The notes under the pieces were generated by a model. It searched no databases. It was given only the letters and a program-made list of their open reading frames with translations, and had not been told where the DNA came from. From assembly GCA_022360055.1 (NCBI GenBank), contig JAKSDO010000187.1, positions 168,730 through 232,729 of the forward strand: 64,000 bases of DNA, written 5' to 3'. This DNA comes from Cytophagales bacterium. Lineage in GTDB: Bacteria > Bacteroidota > Bacteroidia > Cytophagales > Cyclobacteriaceae. This document shows, one piece after another, positions 44,722 to 54,275 of the stretch (position 1 is its first letter; the number at the start of each line of letters is the position of its first letter). A program made the position numbers and the translations under genes.

Positions 44722-46593
44722 ATGGCAAAAATTAAAGTTGCTGGGGCAGCACTAAATCAAATACCAATTGATTGGGAAAACAATCTCAAAAACATTGAAG
44801 ACGCCATTGCAGTGGCAAAGGCAAAGGGTGTCAAAATTCTTTGCCTTCCCGAGCTTTGTCTTACGGGCTACGGATGTGAAGATCTTTTCCTAAGCAATTG
44901 GCTTCCCCGAAAAGCGGTTTCATTCCTCCAGGGGATCATCGCATCCACCGAAGATATTGCAGTGACCATTGGATTGCCAATATCCGTCCGAGGCAAAACA
45001 TATAACTGCATAGCTGTAATAAAAGATCAAAAATTGTGTGGCGTCACTGCAAAACAATTTCTTGCCAATGATGGCGTGCACTATGAACCGAGGTGGTTCG
45101 CAGCCTGGACTCCCGATGAAGTGGTCGAATATCAAATTGGTAAAGAAATCGTTCCATTTGGTGATTTGACGTACAATTTGTATGGCATTCATACAGGAAT
45201 TGAAATATGTGAAGATGCCTGGAGAGATGATCGTCCGGCTTGCCGGCTGGTCGAAAAGAACATTCAATTAATATTAAATCCGAGCGCCAGTCATTTTGCC
45301 TTTGGCAAATCGCTCACAAGGGAAAACCTGGTTGTAGAAAGCTCCAGAAATTTTCATTGCTACTATGTCTACGCAAATTTGTTGGGCAATGAAGCGGGTC
45401 GAATGATTTATGATGGAGAAATAGTAATTGCCGGTCACGGAAATTTACTGCAGTTTAATCACAAGCTTTCCTTCAAGAACGTTAATCTTGTGCATTCGGA
45501 CATAAATCCATTGAACAAACACCCCCATAAACGCTTTTCCGGCATTCCACCGGAAAATAAATATGAGGTTTTTACCCAGGCAGAATCCCTAGCATTATTT
45601 GATTACATGCGGAAAAGCAGAAGTAAGGGGTTTGTTTTATCCTTATCCGGAGGCGCCGATTCATCGACATGCGCAATTCTGGTGTCGGAAATGGTGCGGC
45701 GAAGCATTGATGATATAGGTCTTGAAACATGCCTCAAAAAACTAAACATGGATGATTTGCTTGACGGTTGCACAAATCTCGACAAGAAAGATCAACAAAC
45801 GTTTATCGTAAATAATATTTTACACTGTGCGTATCAAGGTACCGTAAATTCCTCGGTGCAAACCCTGGAAAGCGCACGCGAATTAGCCGAAGAAATCGGA
45901 GCCCGGTTTGATCATTGGCAAATTGACGAGGAAGTAAATTCTTATTCCAACAAAATTGAGAAAATATTACAGCGGTCCCTGAGCTGGGAACAGGACGATC
46001 TGGCTATGCAGAACATCCAATCAAGATCAAGATCTCCCATCATCTGGATGTTGGCCAATCTTAAAAACGCTCTTTTGCTGGTGACCTCAAACAGAAGCGA
46101 AGGAGATGTTGGCTATGCGACCATGGATGGCGATACCAGTGGAAGTATTGCGCCAATTGCTGCTGTGGATAAGTATTTTGTTCTAAACTGGCTTGTATGG
46201 GCTGAAAAAACCCTGGGATACAAGAGTTTAAGACATGTAAACAACCTTAATCCTACCGCTGAGCTGAGGCCTCCGGATAAAAGTCAGACAGACGAAGATG
46301 ACTTAATGCCCTATCATGTAATCATTGAAATCGAAAAGTTAGCCATAAGGGACAGGCGATCCCCAAAAGAAATTTTCAATACTTTAAAAAAACAAAAATT
46401 GGAAACACATGAATTATTAAAAATCCATATAAAGAAATTTTTTACACTGTGGAGCAGGAATCAATGGAAAAGAGAACGAACAGCTCCTGCCTTTCATTTA
46501 GATGATTTTAACGTCGATCCCCGAACCTGGTGCAGGTTTCCTATACTATCATCCGGCTATTTCGACGAACTGGCCGAATTAGAAGATATTTAA
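44722..46593 (+). CDS. nadE: Glutamine-dependent NAD+ synthase
   Basis: Final step of NAD synthesis: amidation of deamido-NAD using glutamine. The N-terminal nitrilase domain (about 1-270) has the catalytic Glu in LPELCLTGYGCEDLF and Cys in EICEDAWRDD; the C-terminal synthetase domain has the ATP-pyrophosphatase motif LSLSGGADSSTCAIL (about 315) and TSNRSEGDVGYATMDGD. ATG 44722 is preferred over the in-frame TTG at 44707 because the nitrilase domain starts right after it; length 623 residues. Confidence 0.96.
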   Translation: MAKIKVAGAALNQIPIDWENNLKNIEDAIAVAKAKGVKILCLPELCLTGYGCEDLFLSNWLPRKAVSFLQGIIASTEDIAVTIGLPISVRGKTYNCIAVIKDQKLCGVTAKQFLANDGVHYEPRWFAAWTPDEVVEYQIGKEIVPFGDLTYNLYGIHTGIEICEDAWRDDRPACRLVEKNIQLILNPSASHFAFGKSLTRENLVVESSRNFHCYYVYANLLGNEAGRMIYDGEIVIAGHGNLLQFNHKLSFKNVNLVHSDINPLNKHPHKRFSGIPPENKYEVFTQAESLALFDYMRKSRSKGFVLSLSGGADSSTCAILVSEMVRRSIDDIGLETCLKKLNMDDLLDGCTNLDKKDQQTFIVNNILHCAYQGTVNSSVQTLESARELAEEIGARFDHWQIDEEVNSYSNKIEKILQRSLSWEQDDLAMQNIQSRSRSPIIWMLANLKNALLLVTSNRSEGDVGYATMDGDTSGSIAPIAAVDKYFVLNWLVWAEKTLGYKSLRHVNNLNPTAELRPPDKSQTDEDDLMPYHVIIEIEKLAIRDRRSPKEIFNTLKKQKLETHELLKIHIKKFFTLWSRNQWKRERTAPAFHLDDFNVDPRTWCRFPILSSGYFDELAELEDI

Positions 46594-46648
46594 AAACAAT
46601 TCACATCCATTATTTATATATTCGCGAAAATCTTAATATTCATACGCA

Positions 46649-47812
46649 ATGAACCTTTTTAATTACATCATCTGGTCGCCAAATCCTGAGATATTTCCAG
46701 GCATAGATTGGATTGAGGTCCGATGGTACGGACTCCTTTTTGCAGCCGGATTTATTATTTCACAACAGTTGATGTACCATATTTTTAAATCCGAGGGTAA
46801 ACCTCAAAAGGATGTTGATTCTTTGACGCTTTGGATGATCATATCTACCATCATCGGCGCCAGGCTGGGGCACGTAATCTTCTACGAACCTATGAGATAT
46901 CTGAAAGATCCGGTATCCATATTAAAAACCTGGGAGGGTGGACTGGCAAGTCATGGCGCTACCATCGGAATTCTCACGGCAATCTATTTATACGTAAATT
47001 ATCTCGTGGATATAAATCCATTTAAAGGTCGATTTATCTGGAAAAAGAGAAAGAGAGAAGGTCAAAGTTACCTTTGGATTGTAGATCGGATTGTGATTTG
47101 TGTGGCCGTTACGGGCGCCCTGATTCGATTCGGAAATTTTCTTAATGCTGAAATAATAGGATTGCCAACCCGGTCGAACTACGGAGTCGTATTTGCCAGA
47201 GAAGCGGTGGACGGCATTGAATCCATACGCCAGGTTGAACAAACAAAGGTTAAAAAAGACAATTCCAGGACCATAGATGAAAACGGGCATATCCCCATAG
47301 AAATTGAAATTGAATTTGCCAAGTCCGTAAACAGCCCGGAGATTGCCGGACAAATCGTGAAAACAAATGTGAAAACGATTTTGAGTAACTATGCTTCGCT
47401 TCATATATACGAACCTCCGGCAAATCCGATGCAGTTTGAAATCAACCAGAAAAATGGAAGGCAAATTGCCCTGGTGAAGACAAAAGCAATTTCGCGACAT
47501 CCGGCACAACTTTACGAGTCGATTTCTACCTTCCTGATATTCTTATTGTTATTGTTTATTTGGAACAAGCGAAAAGAAAAGATGCCAGAGGGATTGCTGT
47601 TTGGAACATTTCTTGTCATACTATTCGGGCTGCGGTTTGCTTATGAATTTATCAAGGAAAATCAAGTGGAGTTCGAAGATGCAATGAGCCTTAATATGGG
47701 ACAGATTTTAAGTATTCCTCTCGTTATTATCGGCATTTGGATACTTTTTAATCTAAAAAAGTTACAACCAAGATCTCAAACCGGAAACGACAAAAAAAGC
47801 AAAATGTCTTGA
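46649..47812 (+). CDS. lgt: Prolipoprotein diacylglyceryl transferase
   Basis: Inner-membrane enzyme that attaches diacylglycerol to the lipobox cysteine of lipoproteins, needed for the many lipoproteins predicted in this window. Family landmarks are WYGLLFAAGF, GHVIFYEP, GGLASHGATIGI with the essential motif in the first half, and RHPAQLYES in the second. At 387 residues it is about 100 longer than the E. coli protein: a polar insert at roughly 190-270 (from AVDGIESIRQVEQTK to IYEPPANPMQF) separates the two halves, a feature also seen in other Bacteroidota Lgt proteins. Monocistronic. Confidence 0.95.
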   Translation: MNLFNYIIWSPNPEIFPGIDWIEVRWYGLLFAAGFIISQQLMYHIFKSEGKPQKDVDSLTLWMIISTIIGARLGHVIFYEPMRYLKDPVSILKTWEGGLASHGATIGILTAIYLYVNYLVDINPFKGRFIWKKRKREGQSYLWIVDRIVICVAVTGALIRFGNFLNAEIIGLPTRSNYGVVFAREAVDGIESIRQVEQTKVKKDNSRTIDENGHIPIEIEIEFAKSVNSPEIAGQIVKTNVKTILSNYASLHIYEPPANPMQFEINQKNGRQIALVKTKAISRHPAQLYESISTFLIFLLLLFIWNKRKEKMPEGLLFGTFLVILFGLRFAYEFIKENQVEFEDAMSLNMGQILSIPLVIIGIWILFNLKKLQPRSQTGNDKKSKMS

Positions 47813-47883
47813 TCAGTTTTCAGATTGTAATGCAAAATTCCGTTAATTGATAAACGGTAATCAGCTAACTATAACTTCATAGA

Positions 47884-49323
47884 GTGACACAATCTTTTGT
47901 TATCGGGCTTGGAATGTTCCTTTTATTGTGCGTGAGCTCTACTTTTTCCCGGTGTGAAATCCCCTTAAAAAAAGGAGATACCGCTGTTTCGGATGGCGAT
48001 ACCGTTCAGATTGATAAAATTTTCATCATAGGCCACAAAAAAACCAAAGAACACATTATCAGGCGAGAATTAAGTATCCATGACGGCCAACAAATAAGCA
48101 GATTGGAATTGCAGGAAATATTGTTAGCCGATAAAAGAAAACTCATCAATACCAGGCTTTTTCTAAATGTAAATATTAATATCATTGACTTAACGGATGA
48201 AAAAATAGACATTATCATTCGTGTCGAAGAGCGCTGGTATTTTTTCCCTATTCCTATTTTTGAGCTGGCCGATCGAAATTTTACAGAATGGTGGGTAAAT
48301 CAAAAGGCAGATTTTTCCAGAGTCGAATGGGGCATTAAGCTGCGGCATTTCAACTTCAGAGGCCGACGGGAGATCCTTAATATTACGGCTCAGTTTGGGT
48401 TCACAAAACTGTTTAGATTGGCATACCAGTTTCCATATATCGATAAAAAGCAGAAATTGGGAGTAAGCTTTTATGGGGATTATGCCACGAACAAAAATAT
48501 TGCAGTAAGAACCATCGGCCACCGCCAACAGTTTCTGGATTCTGAAAGCGTTGTAAGGGATCGGTGGCGAGGAGGGGTTTCGCTGCGCTATAGACCAAAC
48601 TTTTATTCATCCCACAGTTTTGGCTTACACTATTCTTCTGTTACGGTTTCCGACTCTATTCCCGAACTTAACCCGAATTATTTTAATAATGGCAGTAAAT
48701 ACCAGCGGTATTTTGCACTGTCCTATAATTTCATTTGGGATTTCAGGGACTTTATTGCATATCCCTTATCCGGAGCTTATTTTCAAATTGCCGCCGATAA
48801 AATAGGTCTTGGGATTTACGGCGATATCGATATCCTGAATATCAATGCAAGGTACTCCAGGTACTTTGATTTGGGAAAGAAATTCTATTACGGATCCGGA
48901 ATAATAGGCAACTTCTCAACGCCGTCGGAGCAACCATATTACAATGTCGTAGGAGTGGGTTTTGAAAAAAATTTTATGAGGGGATACGAACGGTATGTGA
49001 TTGAAGGGCCCCATTTTATCATACATAAAAACAGTTTCAGAAGATTAATATTTGCCTATGAAGCAGATATTAGCAATGCTGTAAAATTAAAGCAGTTTAG
49101 CAAGATCCCGGTTTCCGCCTATTTTACATTGAACTTCGATCATGGCTATGTCGTTAACTATCCGAATTATAGTGAAAATGAACTTTTTACAGGTCGGTAT
49201 ATCTATGGAGGAGGAGTGGGAATTGACATTATTTCATTTTATGACTTCGTTATGAGATGGGAGTATTCCATGAACATCGAAGGAGAACACGCATTATATT
49301 TTAATTTATATGCAGCATTTTAG
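47884..49323 (+). CDS. Outer-membrane assembly-like protein (POTRA plus BamA/D15-type barrel)
   Basis: A 479-residue outer-membrane protein starting at a GTG. After a signal peptide (about 1-25) comes one POTRA-like domain (VQIDKIFIIGHKKTKEHIIRRELSI, through VEERWYFFPIP, about 35-120), then a region rich in alternating aromatic strands forming a beta-barrel. The last residues, ALYFNLYAAF, end in Phe as in BamA-type barrels. The full BamA has five POTRAs and about 800 residues, so this is a short paralogue of the Omp85 superfamily, perhaps helping insertion of particular proteins or lipids. It is followed 45 bp later by the S46 peptidase gene. Confidence 0.82.
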   Translation: MTQSFVIGLGMFLLLCVSSTFSRCEIPLKKGDTAVSDGDTVQIDKIFIIGHKKTKEHIIRRELSIHDGQQISRLELQEILLADKRKLINTRLFLNVNINIIDLTDEKIDIIIRVEERWYFFPIPIFELADRNFTEWWVNQKADFSRVEWGIKLRHFNFRGRREILNITAQFGFTKLFRLAYQFPYIDKKQKLGVSFYGDYATNKNIAVRTIGHRQQFLDSESVVRDRWRGGVSLRYRPNFYSSHSFGLHYSSVTVSDSIPELNPNYFNNGSKYQRYFALSYNFIWDFRDFIAYPLSGAYFQIAADKIGLGIYGDIDILNINARYSRYFDLGKKFYYGSGIIGNFSTPSEQPYYNVVGVGFEKNFMRGYERYVIEGPHFIIHKNSFRRLIFAYEADISNAVKLKQFSKIPVSAYFTLNFDHGYVVNYPNYSENELFTGRYIYGGGVGIDIISFYDFVMRWEYSMNIEGEHALYFNLYAAF

Positions 49324-49331
49324 TATTTTTG
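49324..49331 (+). promoter_or_regulatory. -7 element for the S46 peptidase gene
   Basis: TATTTTTG, a perfect TAnnTTTG match followed by CAC, begins 1 bp after the stop of the preceding gene. The transcript would have a leader of about 33 nt, and AAGGAG at 49357-49362 precedes the ATG at 49369. The -33 TTG is not evident. Confidence 0.45.
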
Positions 49332-49368
49332 CACTTTCATTTTTTTCATTTGAATCAAGGAGTAGAGT

Positions 49369-51585
49369 ATGAAGAGGTTAATTATAATTTTTCTTTACAT
49401 CTGTCTGTGGACCAGTGCATTTAGTGATGAAGGCATGTGGCTTCCTTTACACATCCAACGATTAAATCAGGTGGATATGGAAAAAATGGGCCTTCAACTG
49501 ACTGCAGAAGAAATATATAGCGTCAATAATTCTTCGTTGAAAGATGCCATTGTAAACCTTGGCGGAGGATTTTGCACCGGTGAGATCATATCGAATCAAG
49601 GCCTTTTACTCACCAATCATCACTGTGGGTATGATTATATCCAAGGGCACAGTACCATTGAAAATGATATTCTAACCCATGGGTTCTGGGCGAGGAATAA
49701 AGAGGAGGAACTTCCAAATGAAGGGCTGTTTGTACAATTTCTTGTACGAATAGAAGACGTTACCCGGGACGTCTTAAAGGGTGTAAAGGATAAAATGTCG
49801 GAAAAGGAACGGGAAGAAATTATCAACAGACAGATTTCAGAAATCAAAGCGGATGCTAAAGGAGATACGCATTATGACGTCAAGGTAAAATCGTTCTATG
49901 AAGGAAATGAATTTTACCTTTTTGTTTATGAAACTTATCACGATGTACGTTTGGTTGGAACTCCTCCGGAATCCATAGGAAAATACGGAGGTGATACCGA
50001 TAATTGGATGTGGCCGAGACACACGGGCGATTTCTCGCTGTTTAGAGTGTATTCCGGACCGGATGGAAAACCGGCCGAATATTCCGAAAACAACATACCA
50101 TTGAAGCCAAAGCACTACCTGCCGATATCTCTTGACGGAGTTCAGGAAAACGACTTTGCAATGGTATTTGGGTATCCCGGCTCTACAAAGCGGTATTTAA
50201 CTTCTTTTGGAGTGGAACATGCTATTGAAGAGACCAATCCTGCCCGGGTAAAAATCAGGGGTAAAAAGCTCGAGATCATGAAAGCATCTATGGATACCGA
50301 TCCCGCCGTAAGGCTCGCTTACGCATCGAAGTACGCCGGTGTGAGCAATTATTGGAAATATTTCATCGGGCAAACCAAGGGATTAAAAAACCTCAATGTG
50401 CATGCAAAGAAAGTTCAAATTGAAAAGGAAATCTCAAGCTGGATTTCTCAGAAAAACTCAAGAATAAAAAAATACGGCGATCCGGTAGGTGATATAAAAA
50501 GTGCCTACACTGATGTGGAAAAATATAACCTTCCGTTCTATTATCATCTTGAAGCCGGATTTGGAATCGAATTTGTGAAAGCCGGTTATAAATTCAACGA
50601 CCTCATCAAAACACTTAAAGATCCGGGAAAAGAGGACACAGAAATCGAATCATCCATTTTGGATTTTAGAAACAGATCGGAATCGTTTTTTAAGGATTAC
50701 AACCCGGAAATAGACAGGAATGTTTTCATCGCAATGATGGAATTTTTCATCGACGACATCGACAATGAATTTGTCCCGGAAGCCCTTAAAGTCGTAAGTA
50801 AGCCTACGGAATGCGAAATCGCCTTTGATGGGTTTCAGGCTTCAAAAGACAAAGATTTTTCTTCGTTTGCAGACTATATCTTTTCAAATTCCATATTGGT
50901 GAATAAGAAAAAGTTATCTGATTTTTACAAAAGCCCCAACGTCGAAAAGCTGGAAAATGATCCCGGATATATTGTCGCAAAATCAGTGTATGACTCATAT
51001 CGAAACATCTCTTCAAAAAGAGGGGGGGCGCTGTCAAAACTTGACAAAGGAAGAAGAAACTTTATCGCCGCTCTCAGGAAAATGAACAGCGACAAGAAAT
51101 ATTACCCGGATGCAAATTCGACCTTGCGGCTTACCTATGGAAAAGTATTGAGCTATAATGCCCGCGATGCGGTGCACTATCATTACCTGACAACCCTTAA
51201 AGGGGTCATGGAAAAGGAAGATCCGACAAATCCCGAATTTATCGTTCACCCAAAACTCAAGGAGCTTTATAGAGCCAAGGATTACGGCCAATACGGAACC
51301 GATGGCGTACTTTATGTTGGGTTCCTGACCAACAATGATATTACAGGAGGCAACTCCGGAAGTCCGGTGATTAATGGTTCCGGTCAGCTCATCGGAACGG
51401 CATTTGATGGCAATTGGGAAGCTATGAGTGGCGACATTGCATTCGAACCTGAACTTCAGCGGTGTATAAATGTAGACATTCGCTACACCCTGTTTATAAT
51501 TGATAAATTTGCCGGAGCTACTCATTTAATTGATGAGATGACCATCATAAAAAACGGAACCAAGCTTACTAAAGGGAACTCGTAA
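49369..51585 (+). CDS. S46-family dipeptidyl peptidase, DPP7-like
   Basis: A 738-residue secreted serine exopeptidase that releases dipeptides from the N terminus of peptides in the periplasm. Signal peptide about 1-19; the mature chain starts DEGMWLPL, the usual N-terminal anchor. The triad is visible: His85 in LTNHHCGYD, Asp221 in WPRHTGDFSLF and Ser663 in TGGNSGSPV. The residue that separates DPP7 from DPP11 is Gly681 in AFDGNWE; DPP11, which prefers acidic side chains, has Arg there. So preference for hydrophobic penultimate residues (DPP7) is predicted. S46 enzymes are characteristic of Bacteroidota growing on proteins. Confidence 0.95.
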   Translation: MKRLIIIFLYICLWTSAFSDEGMWLPLHIQRLNQVDMEKMGLQLTAEEIYSVNNSSLKDAIVNLGGGFCTGEIISNQGLLLTNHHCGYDYIQGHSTIENDILTHGFWARNKEEELPNEGLFVQFLVRIEDVTRDVLKGVKDKMSEKEREEIINRQISEIKADAKGDTHYDVKVKSFYEGNEFYLFVYETYHDVRLVGTPPESIGKYGGDTDNWMWPRHTGDFSLFRVYSGPDGKPAEYSENNIPLKPKHYLPISLDGVQENDFAMVFGYPGSTKRYLTSFGVEHAIEETNPARVKIRGKKLEIMKASMDTDPAVRLAYASKYAGVSNYWKYFIGQTKGLKNLNVHAKKVQIEKEISSWISQKNSRIKKYGDPVGDIKSAYTDVEKYNLPFYYHLEAGFGIEFVKAGYKFNDLIKTLKDPGKEDTEIESSILDFRNRSESFFKDYNPEIDRNVFIAMMEFFIDDIDNEFVPEALKVVSKPTECEIAFDGFQASKDKDFSSFADYIFSNSILVNKKKLSDFYKSPNVEKLENDPGYIVAKSVYDSYRNISSKRGGALSKLDKGRRNFIAALRKMNSDKKYYPDANSTLRLTYGKVLSYNARDAVHYHYLTTLKGVMEKEDPTNPEFIVHPKLKELYRAKDYGQYGTDGVLYVGFLTNNDITGGNSGSPVINGSGQLIGTAFDGNWEAMSGDIAFEPELQRCINVDIRYTLFIIDKFAGATHLIDEMTIIKNGTKLTKGNS

Positions 51586-51603
51586 ATATTGAAATCACCT
51601 CCC

Positions 51604-51657
51604 GGAACCCGTTTAAAACGGGCTCCAGCCCTTAAGTAACGTGTCATTTAAGGCTGG
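51604..51657. terminator. Double hairpin between convergent genes
   Basis: Two consecutive inverted repeats: GGAACCCGTTT/AAAACGGGCTCC (51604-51626) and CCAGCC...GGCTGG (51625-51657) with further pairing of CTTAAG and TTTAAG. The second overlaps the stop codon of the MORN gene (51648). It lies between the S46 gene (+) and MORN gene (-); a bidirectional transcription end is likely, though there is no strong T-run. Confidence 0.55.
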
Positions 51658-52274
51658 TACTTAAAAGGCTTTCGTTTCCCTTTTTTGTTTATTCTAAACC
51701 ATTCGCCGGTTTTTTTCCCCTCCTTGTAAGCCCCGTAAAACTCCAACGCACCATTTTCAGAATAAAATCTCCAATCACCATTTTCAACTCCATTTTTATA
51801 CGACCCTTCCTGCGTCAAAACTTGCTGTTCATCGTAAAATTTCCATTCGCCGTCTGGCAATCCTTTCTGATAATACCCCTCGGTCCTAAGATTTCCGTTT
51901 TCATAGTAGAAAAGCCAAACACCATCGTACAACCCATTTCTGAAAATTCCTTTTTTCTCAATGTTCCCGCTGGAAAAAAAATAGAATGCGCTGTCCACCT
52001 GGATTCCTTCGTTCCAGTGTTCCAAAGAAATCAGATTTCCTCCGGCATCAAAATATTCGACCCTGCCATGAAGCAAGCCATTTTTATAATTCTCAAATGA
52101 ACTGATGTTTCCTTCCGGAAAATAAAATTTCCACATTCCCGTTTTTGTACCATTTAATATTTTGCCTTCAAACTTCACATGACCATTCGCATAATATCCC
52201 TTTTCGACCTTTTGTGCATTGGAACAAAAAGAAAATAAGTAGAGGCACAAAATGACACCGTATTTCAAGATCAT
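51648..52274 (-). CDS. MORN-repeat (YwqK-like) exported protein
   Basis: A 208-residue protein with an N-terminal signal (CLYLFSFCSNAQ) and about eight MORN_2 repeats of 22-24 residues with the pattern YxNGxxxxEGxYxxGxxxGxWxFY, for example GYYQKGLPDGEWKFY and GAYKEGKKTGEWFRI near the end. Automatic annotation often calls such proteins a YwqK-family antitoxin, but here there is no adjacent toxin and the protein is exported; a beta-sheet scaffold or envelope binding role is more likely. Its stop is inside the double hairpin at 51604-51657. Confidence 0.82.
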   Translation of the reverse strand: MILKYGVILCLYLFSFCSNAQKVEKGYYANGHVKFEGKILNGTKTGMWKFYFPEGNISSFENYKNGLLHGRVEYFDAGGNLISLEHWNEGIQVDSAFYFFSSGNIEKKGIFRNGLYDGVWLFYYENGNLRTEGYYQKGLPDGEWKFYDEQQVLTQEGSYKNGVENGDWRFYSENGALEFYGAYKEGKKTGEWFRINKKGKRKPFKYQP

Positions 52275-52425
52275 TTCAAGAATATTAGAATAATCTAAAT
52301 TAGGAAATTATGTTGATGAAATGTGGAAAAATAAAGTTTTATAATTTGATTGTAAATTGACTCAACCTCCTATATTTACTTAACTAAACACGAATACTGC
52401 GGCAATTTTACTTTTTAACTAATAC

Positions 52426-52668
52426 ATGCTAGATCGGCAACTTCACAAATTTTATATCTCATATCGGCTAGACGGGGAGGTACGCCTTGAGTGGGTTGAA
52501 GGTATAAATCTAAGGCATGCCAAGGAGCGCATTGAGATGCGCCATGCCGAAGCCTCGGACCTTATGGATTGGACAAATGAAAAAGAGGAAGATCTTCAAA
52601 AATATTTGACCAAAGTTGAAAGCGAAAAACGCTTAAAATCCGAATTGGGAAATTTCAAAGACGAGTAG
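52426..52668 (+). CDS. Small hypothetical protein
   Basis: An 80-residue, highly charged soluble protein, start MLDRQLHKFYISYRLDGEV, then mostly helical (LRHAKERIEMRHAEASDLMDW). It has no signal peptide, membrane helix or metal motif. Its 3' end overlaps the convergent alpha/beta-hydrolase gene by 14 bp. TATATTTA around 52371, a near match to the Bacteroidota -7 element, lies about 50 bp upstream. Family and function not recognised. Confidence 0.6.
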   Translation: MLDRQLHKFYISYRLDGEVRLEWVEGINLRHAKERIEMRHAEASDLMDWTNEKEEDLQKYLTKVESEKRLKSELGNFKDE

Positions 52669-53473
52669 TCCGATCTGTAAAATCTCCATCTGCAAACTTC
52701 TTGATGACCGTATGATGGCCTCCCGGAACCGTAATCAATCCGGCGTTTTTTAATTTGCGAACCAACCATGTGCTTTTCCTTTTTTTAATTACCTGATCGA
52801 GTTCGCCAAAAATAAATATTAATCTTGTTTCGGGTTTATTTAGAATCGAAATCAGTTGGTGCAAATTCCAGCGCAGATTTCGGAAAGCGGTCCAGGCCAG
52901 ATACACAGTACGAGCCATTTTCGGTGAATTTAACGATCTTCGCAACAATCGATTTGTCTCGGAGTTCAATATCCCGAAACGCTTCGTCATCGCTGCCAGG
53001 GATAAAACAAGTGTGGGACGGTCCATAAAATATCGAAAAAGCCATCTTGATAATTTTGTCCCGGTAGCAAGACTATACCAAAAACTTCCTCCTATGCCAT
53101 CCGGCGCCAGGAGCCAGAAATCATCAATTTTACTATAAAACTTTTCAAATATCGGAATACAGAACTTCACACCAATACTATAGCCCAAAAGAGAAAATCG
53201 ATCCACATCAATCATTTTTTTAAGCTCTAAAATCAACTCCAAGATCATGTTTGAGGAAAGCACCTCTAACACACCATTAATCTCCGTATCGCCGTGATAT
53301 GGTAGATCAAAGGCATAAATGATTAAGTCAGGGTTCGATTTGATTACAGGCAGAAAAGCCGCTCCGTCCTGTCCGAAACCATGAAAAGCCATGACTACTT
53401 TATTTCCGTTTCCTATAACCCGGCAGTTAAATATTACGTTATCTATACTGATTTTTAGTGATTTTTGATGCAT
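52655..53473 (-). CDS. Alpha/beta-fold hydrolase
   Basis: A 272-residue cytoplasmic serine hydrolase. The oxyanion region is VVMAFHGFGQDGAAF, the nucleophile elbow LLGYSIGVKF (Ser around 98), the acid probably Asp in FGELDQVIKK, and the catalytic His in VPGGHHTVIKK near the C terminus. It has no signal peptide and no diagnostic cap, so the substrate (ester, lactone, lipid or other) is open. Single gene, divergent from tetR. Confidence 0.85.
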   Translation of the reverse strand: MHQKSLKISIDNVIFNCRVIGNGNKVVMAFHGFGQDGAAFLPVIKSNPDLIIYAFDLPYHGDTEINGVLEVLSSNMILELILELKKMIDVDRFSLLGYSIGVKFCIPIFEKFYSKIDDFWLLAPDGIGGSFWYSLATGTKLSRWLFRYFMDRPTLVLSLAAMTKRFGILNSETNRLLRRSLNSPKMARTVYLAWTAFRNLRWNLHQLISILNKPETRLIFIFGELDQVIKKRKSTWLVRKLKNAGLITVPGGHHTVIKKFADGDFTDRTTRL

Positions 53474-53626
53474 TTATTCAACTTTCCTCATATGGTAATC
53501 ACACCGTTTATAACAGCAATCCACCTTTGCTCTAAATTAATTCAAATTTAATTGCCAATCAGAAACCTTTTTTACCCGATTCAGTTAAAAACAATCAGGA
53601 AACTTAAAATATAAAAAAAGTTTCCA

Positions 53627-53634
53627 TAGTTTTG
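53627..53634 (+). promoter_or_regulatory. -7 element of the tetR efflux operon
   Basis: TAGTTTTG is a perfect TAnnTTTG match, followed by CGCC, only 8 bp before the tetR ATG at 53643. A start about 4-5 bp after the element would give an almost leaderless mRNA. No convincing -33 TTG. Confidence 0.5.
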
Positions 53635-53642
53635 CGCCCCTT

Positions 53643-54275
53643 ATGAGCAAAGATTTGATAAAAGAAAACATAATATCCGAATCAATCCAGCTATTCATGA
53701 AGTATGGCCTGAGAAGCGTTACCATGGACGATATTGCCAGGCACATGGGAATATCAAAAAAAACCATCTATCAGCATTTCAAGGATAAGGAAGATATAAT
53801 CATCCAGACCTCCGAGACGCTCTTTAAGGCAGAAGTGAAAATTATGGAAGATATCGAAAAAGAAAGTGAGAATGCAGTGGATCACCTTTACAAACAAACG
53901 CTTTGGTTGCGGGAAAGAATTAAAAATACCAGCACCACCGCATTGTACGATATGAAAAAATACTATCACAATGCCTGGTCAAAATACAAGTGCTACAAGC
54001 ATGAGGTGATTTACAATTCTGTGATCAGAAATTTAAACAGAGGTATTAAGGAGGGTCTTTTCAGAGCGGGCATCAACCCTGAGATCCTGGCGCTTATCCG
54101 GATCGGTCAAATCGAATTGTCATTTGATAAAAATGTTTTCCCGGAGAATAAGTTTACATTGGTCGAGATACACGAACAACTTTTCGAACATTTCACACAT
54201 GGCATTCTTTCGGAGAAAGGATTGGAACTTTTCAAATCGTACAAGAAAAAAAATAACCTACATGAAGCTGTATAA
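53643..54275 (+). CDS. TetR/AcrR-family transcriptional regulator
   Basis: A 210-residue repressor-type regulator: N-terminal HTH SVTMDDIARHMGISKKTIYQHFKDKEDI (about 24-51), then an all-helical ligand-binding and dimer domain. It is the first gene of the operon tetR-tolC-adaptor-RND pump and overlaps tolC by 14 bp, so it most likely controls its own operon in response to a pump substrate. Its own near-leaderless promoter (53627-53634) is the probable target. Confidence 0.92.
   Translation: MSKDLIKENIISESIQLFMKYGLRSVTMDDIARHMGISKKTIYQHFKDKEDIIIQTSETLFKAEVKIMEDIEKESENAVDHLYKQTLWLRERIKNTSTTALYDMKKYYHNAWSKYKCYKHEVIYNSVIRNLNRGIKEGLFRAGINPEILALIRIGQIELSFDKNVFPENKFTLVEIHEQLFEHFTHGILSEKGLELFKSYKKKNNLHEAV

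Noticed and set aside
51648..52274. Toxin-antitoxin module (YwqK antitoxin)
   Set aside because: The MORN protein has a signal peptide and no toxin-like neighbour.
54124..54261. N-terminal extension of the second TolC
   Set aside because: This part lies within tetR; a proper signal peptide begins at 54262.
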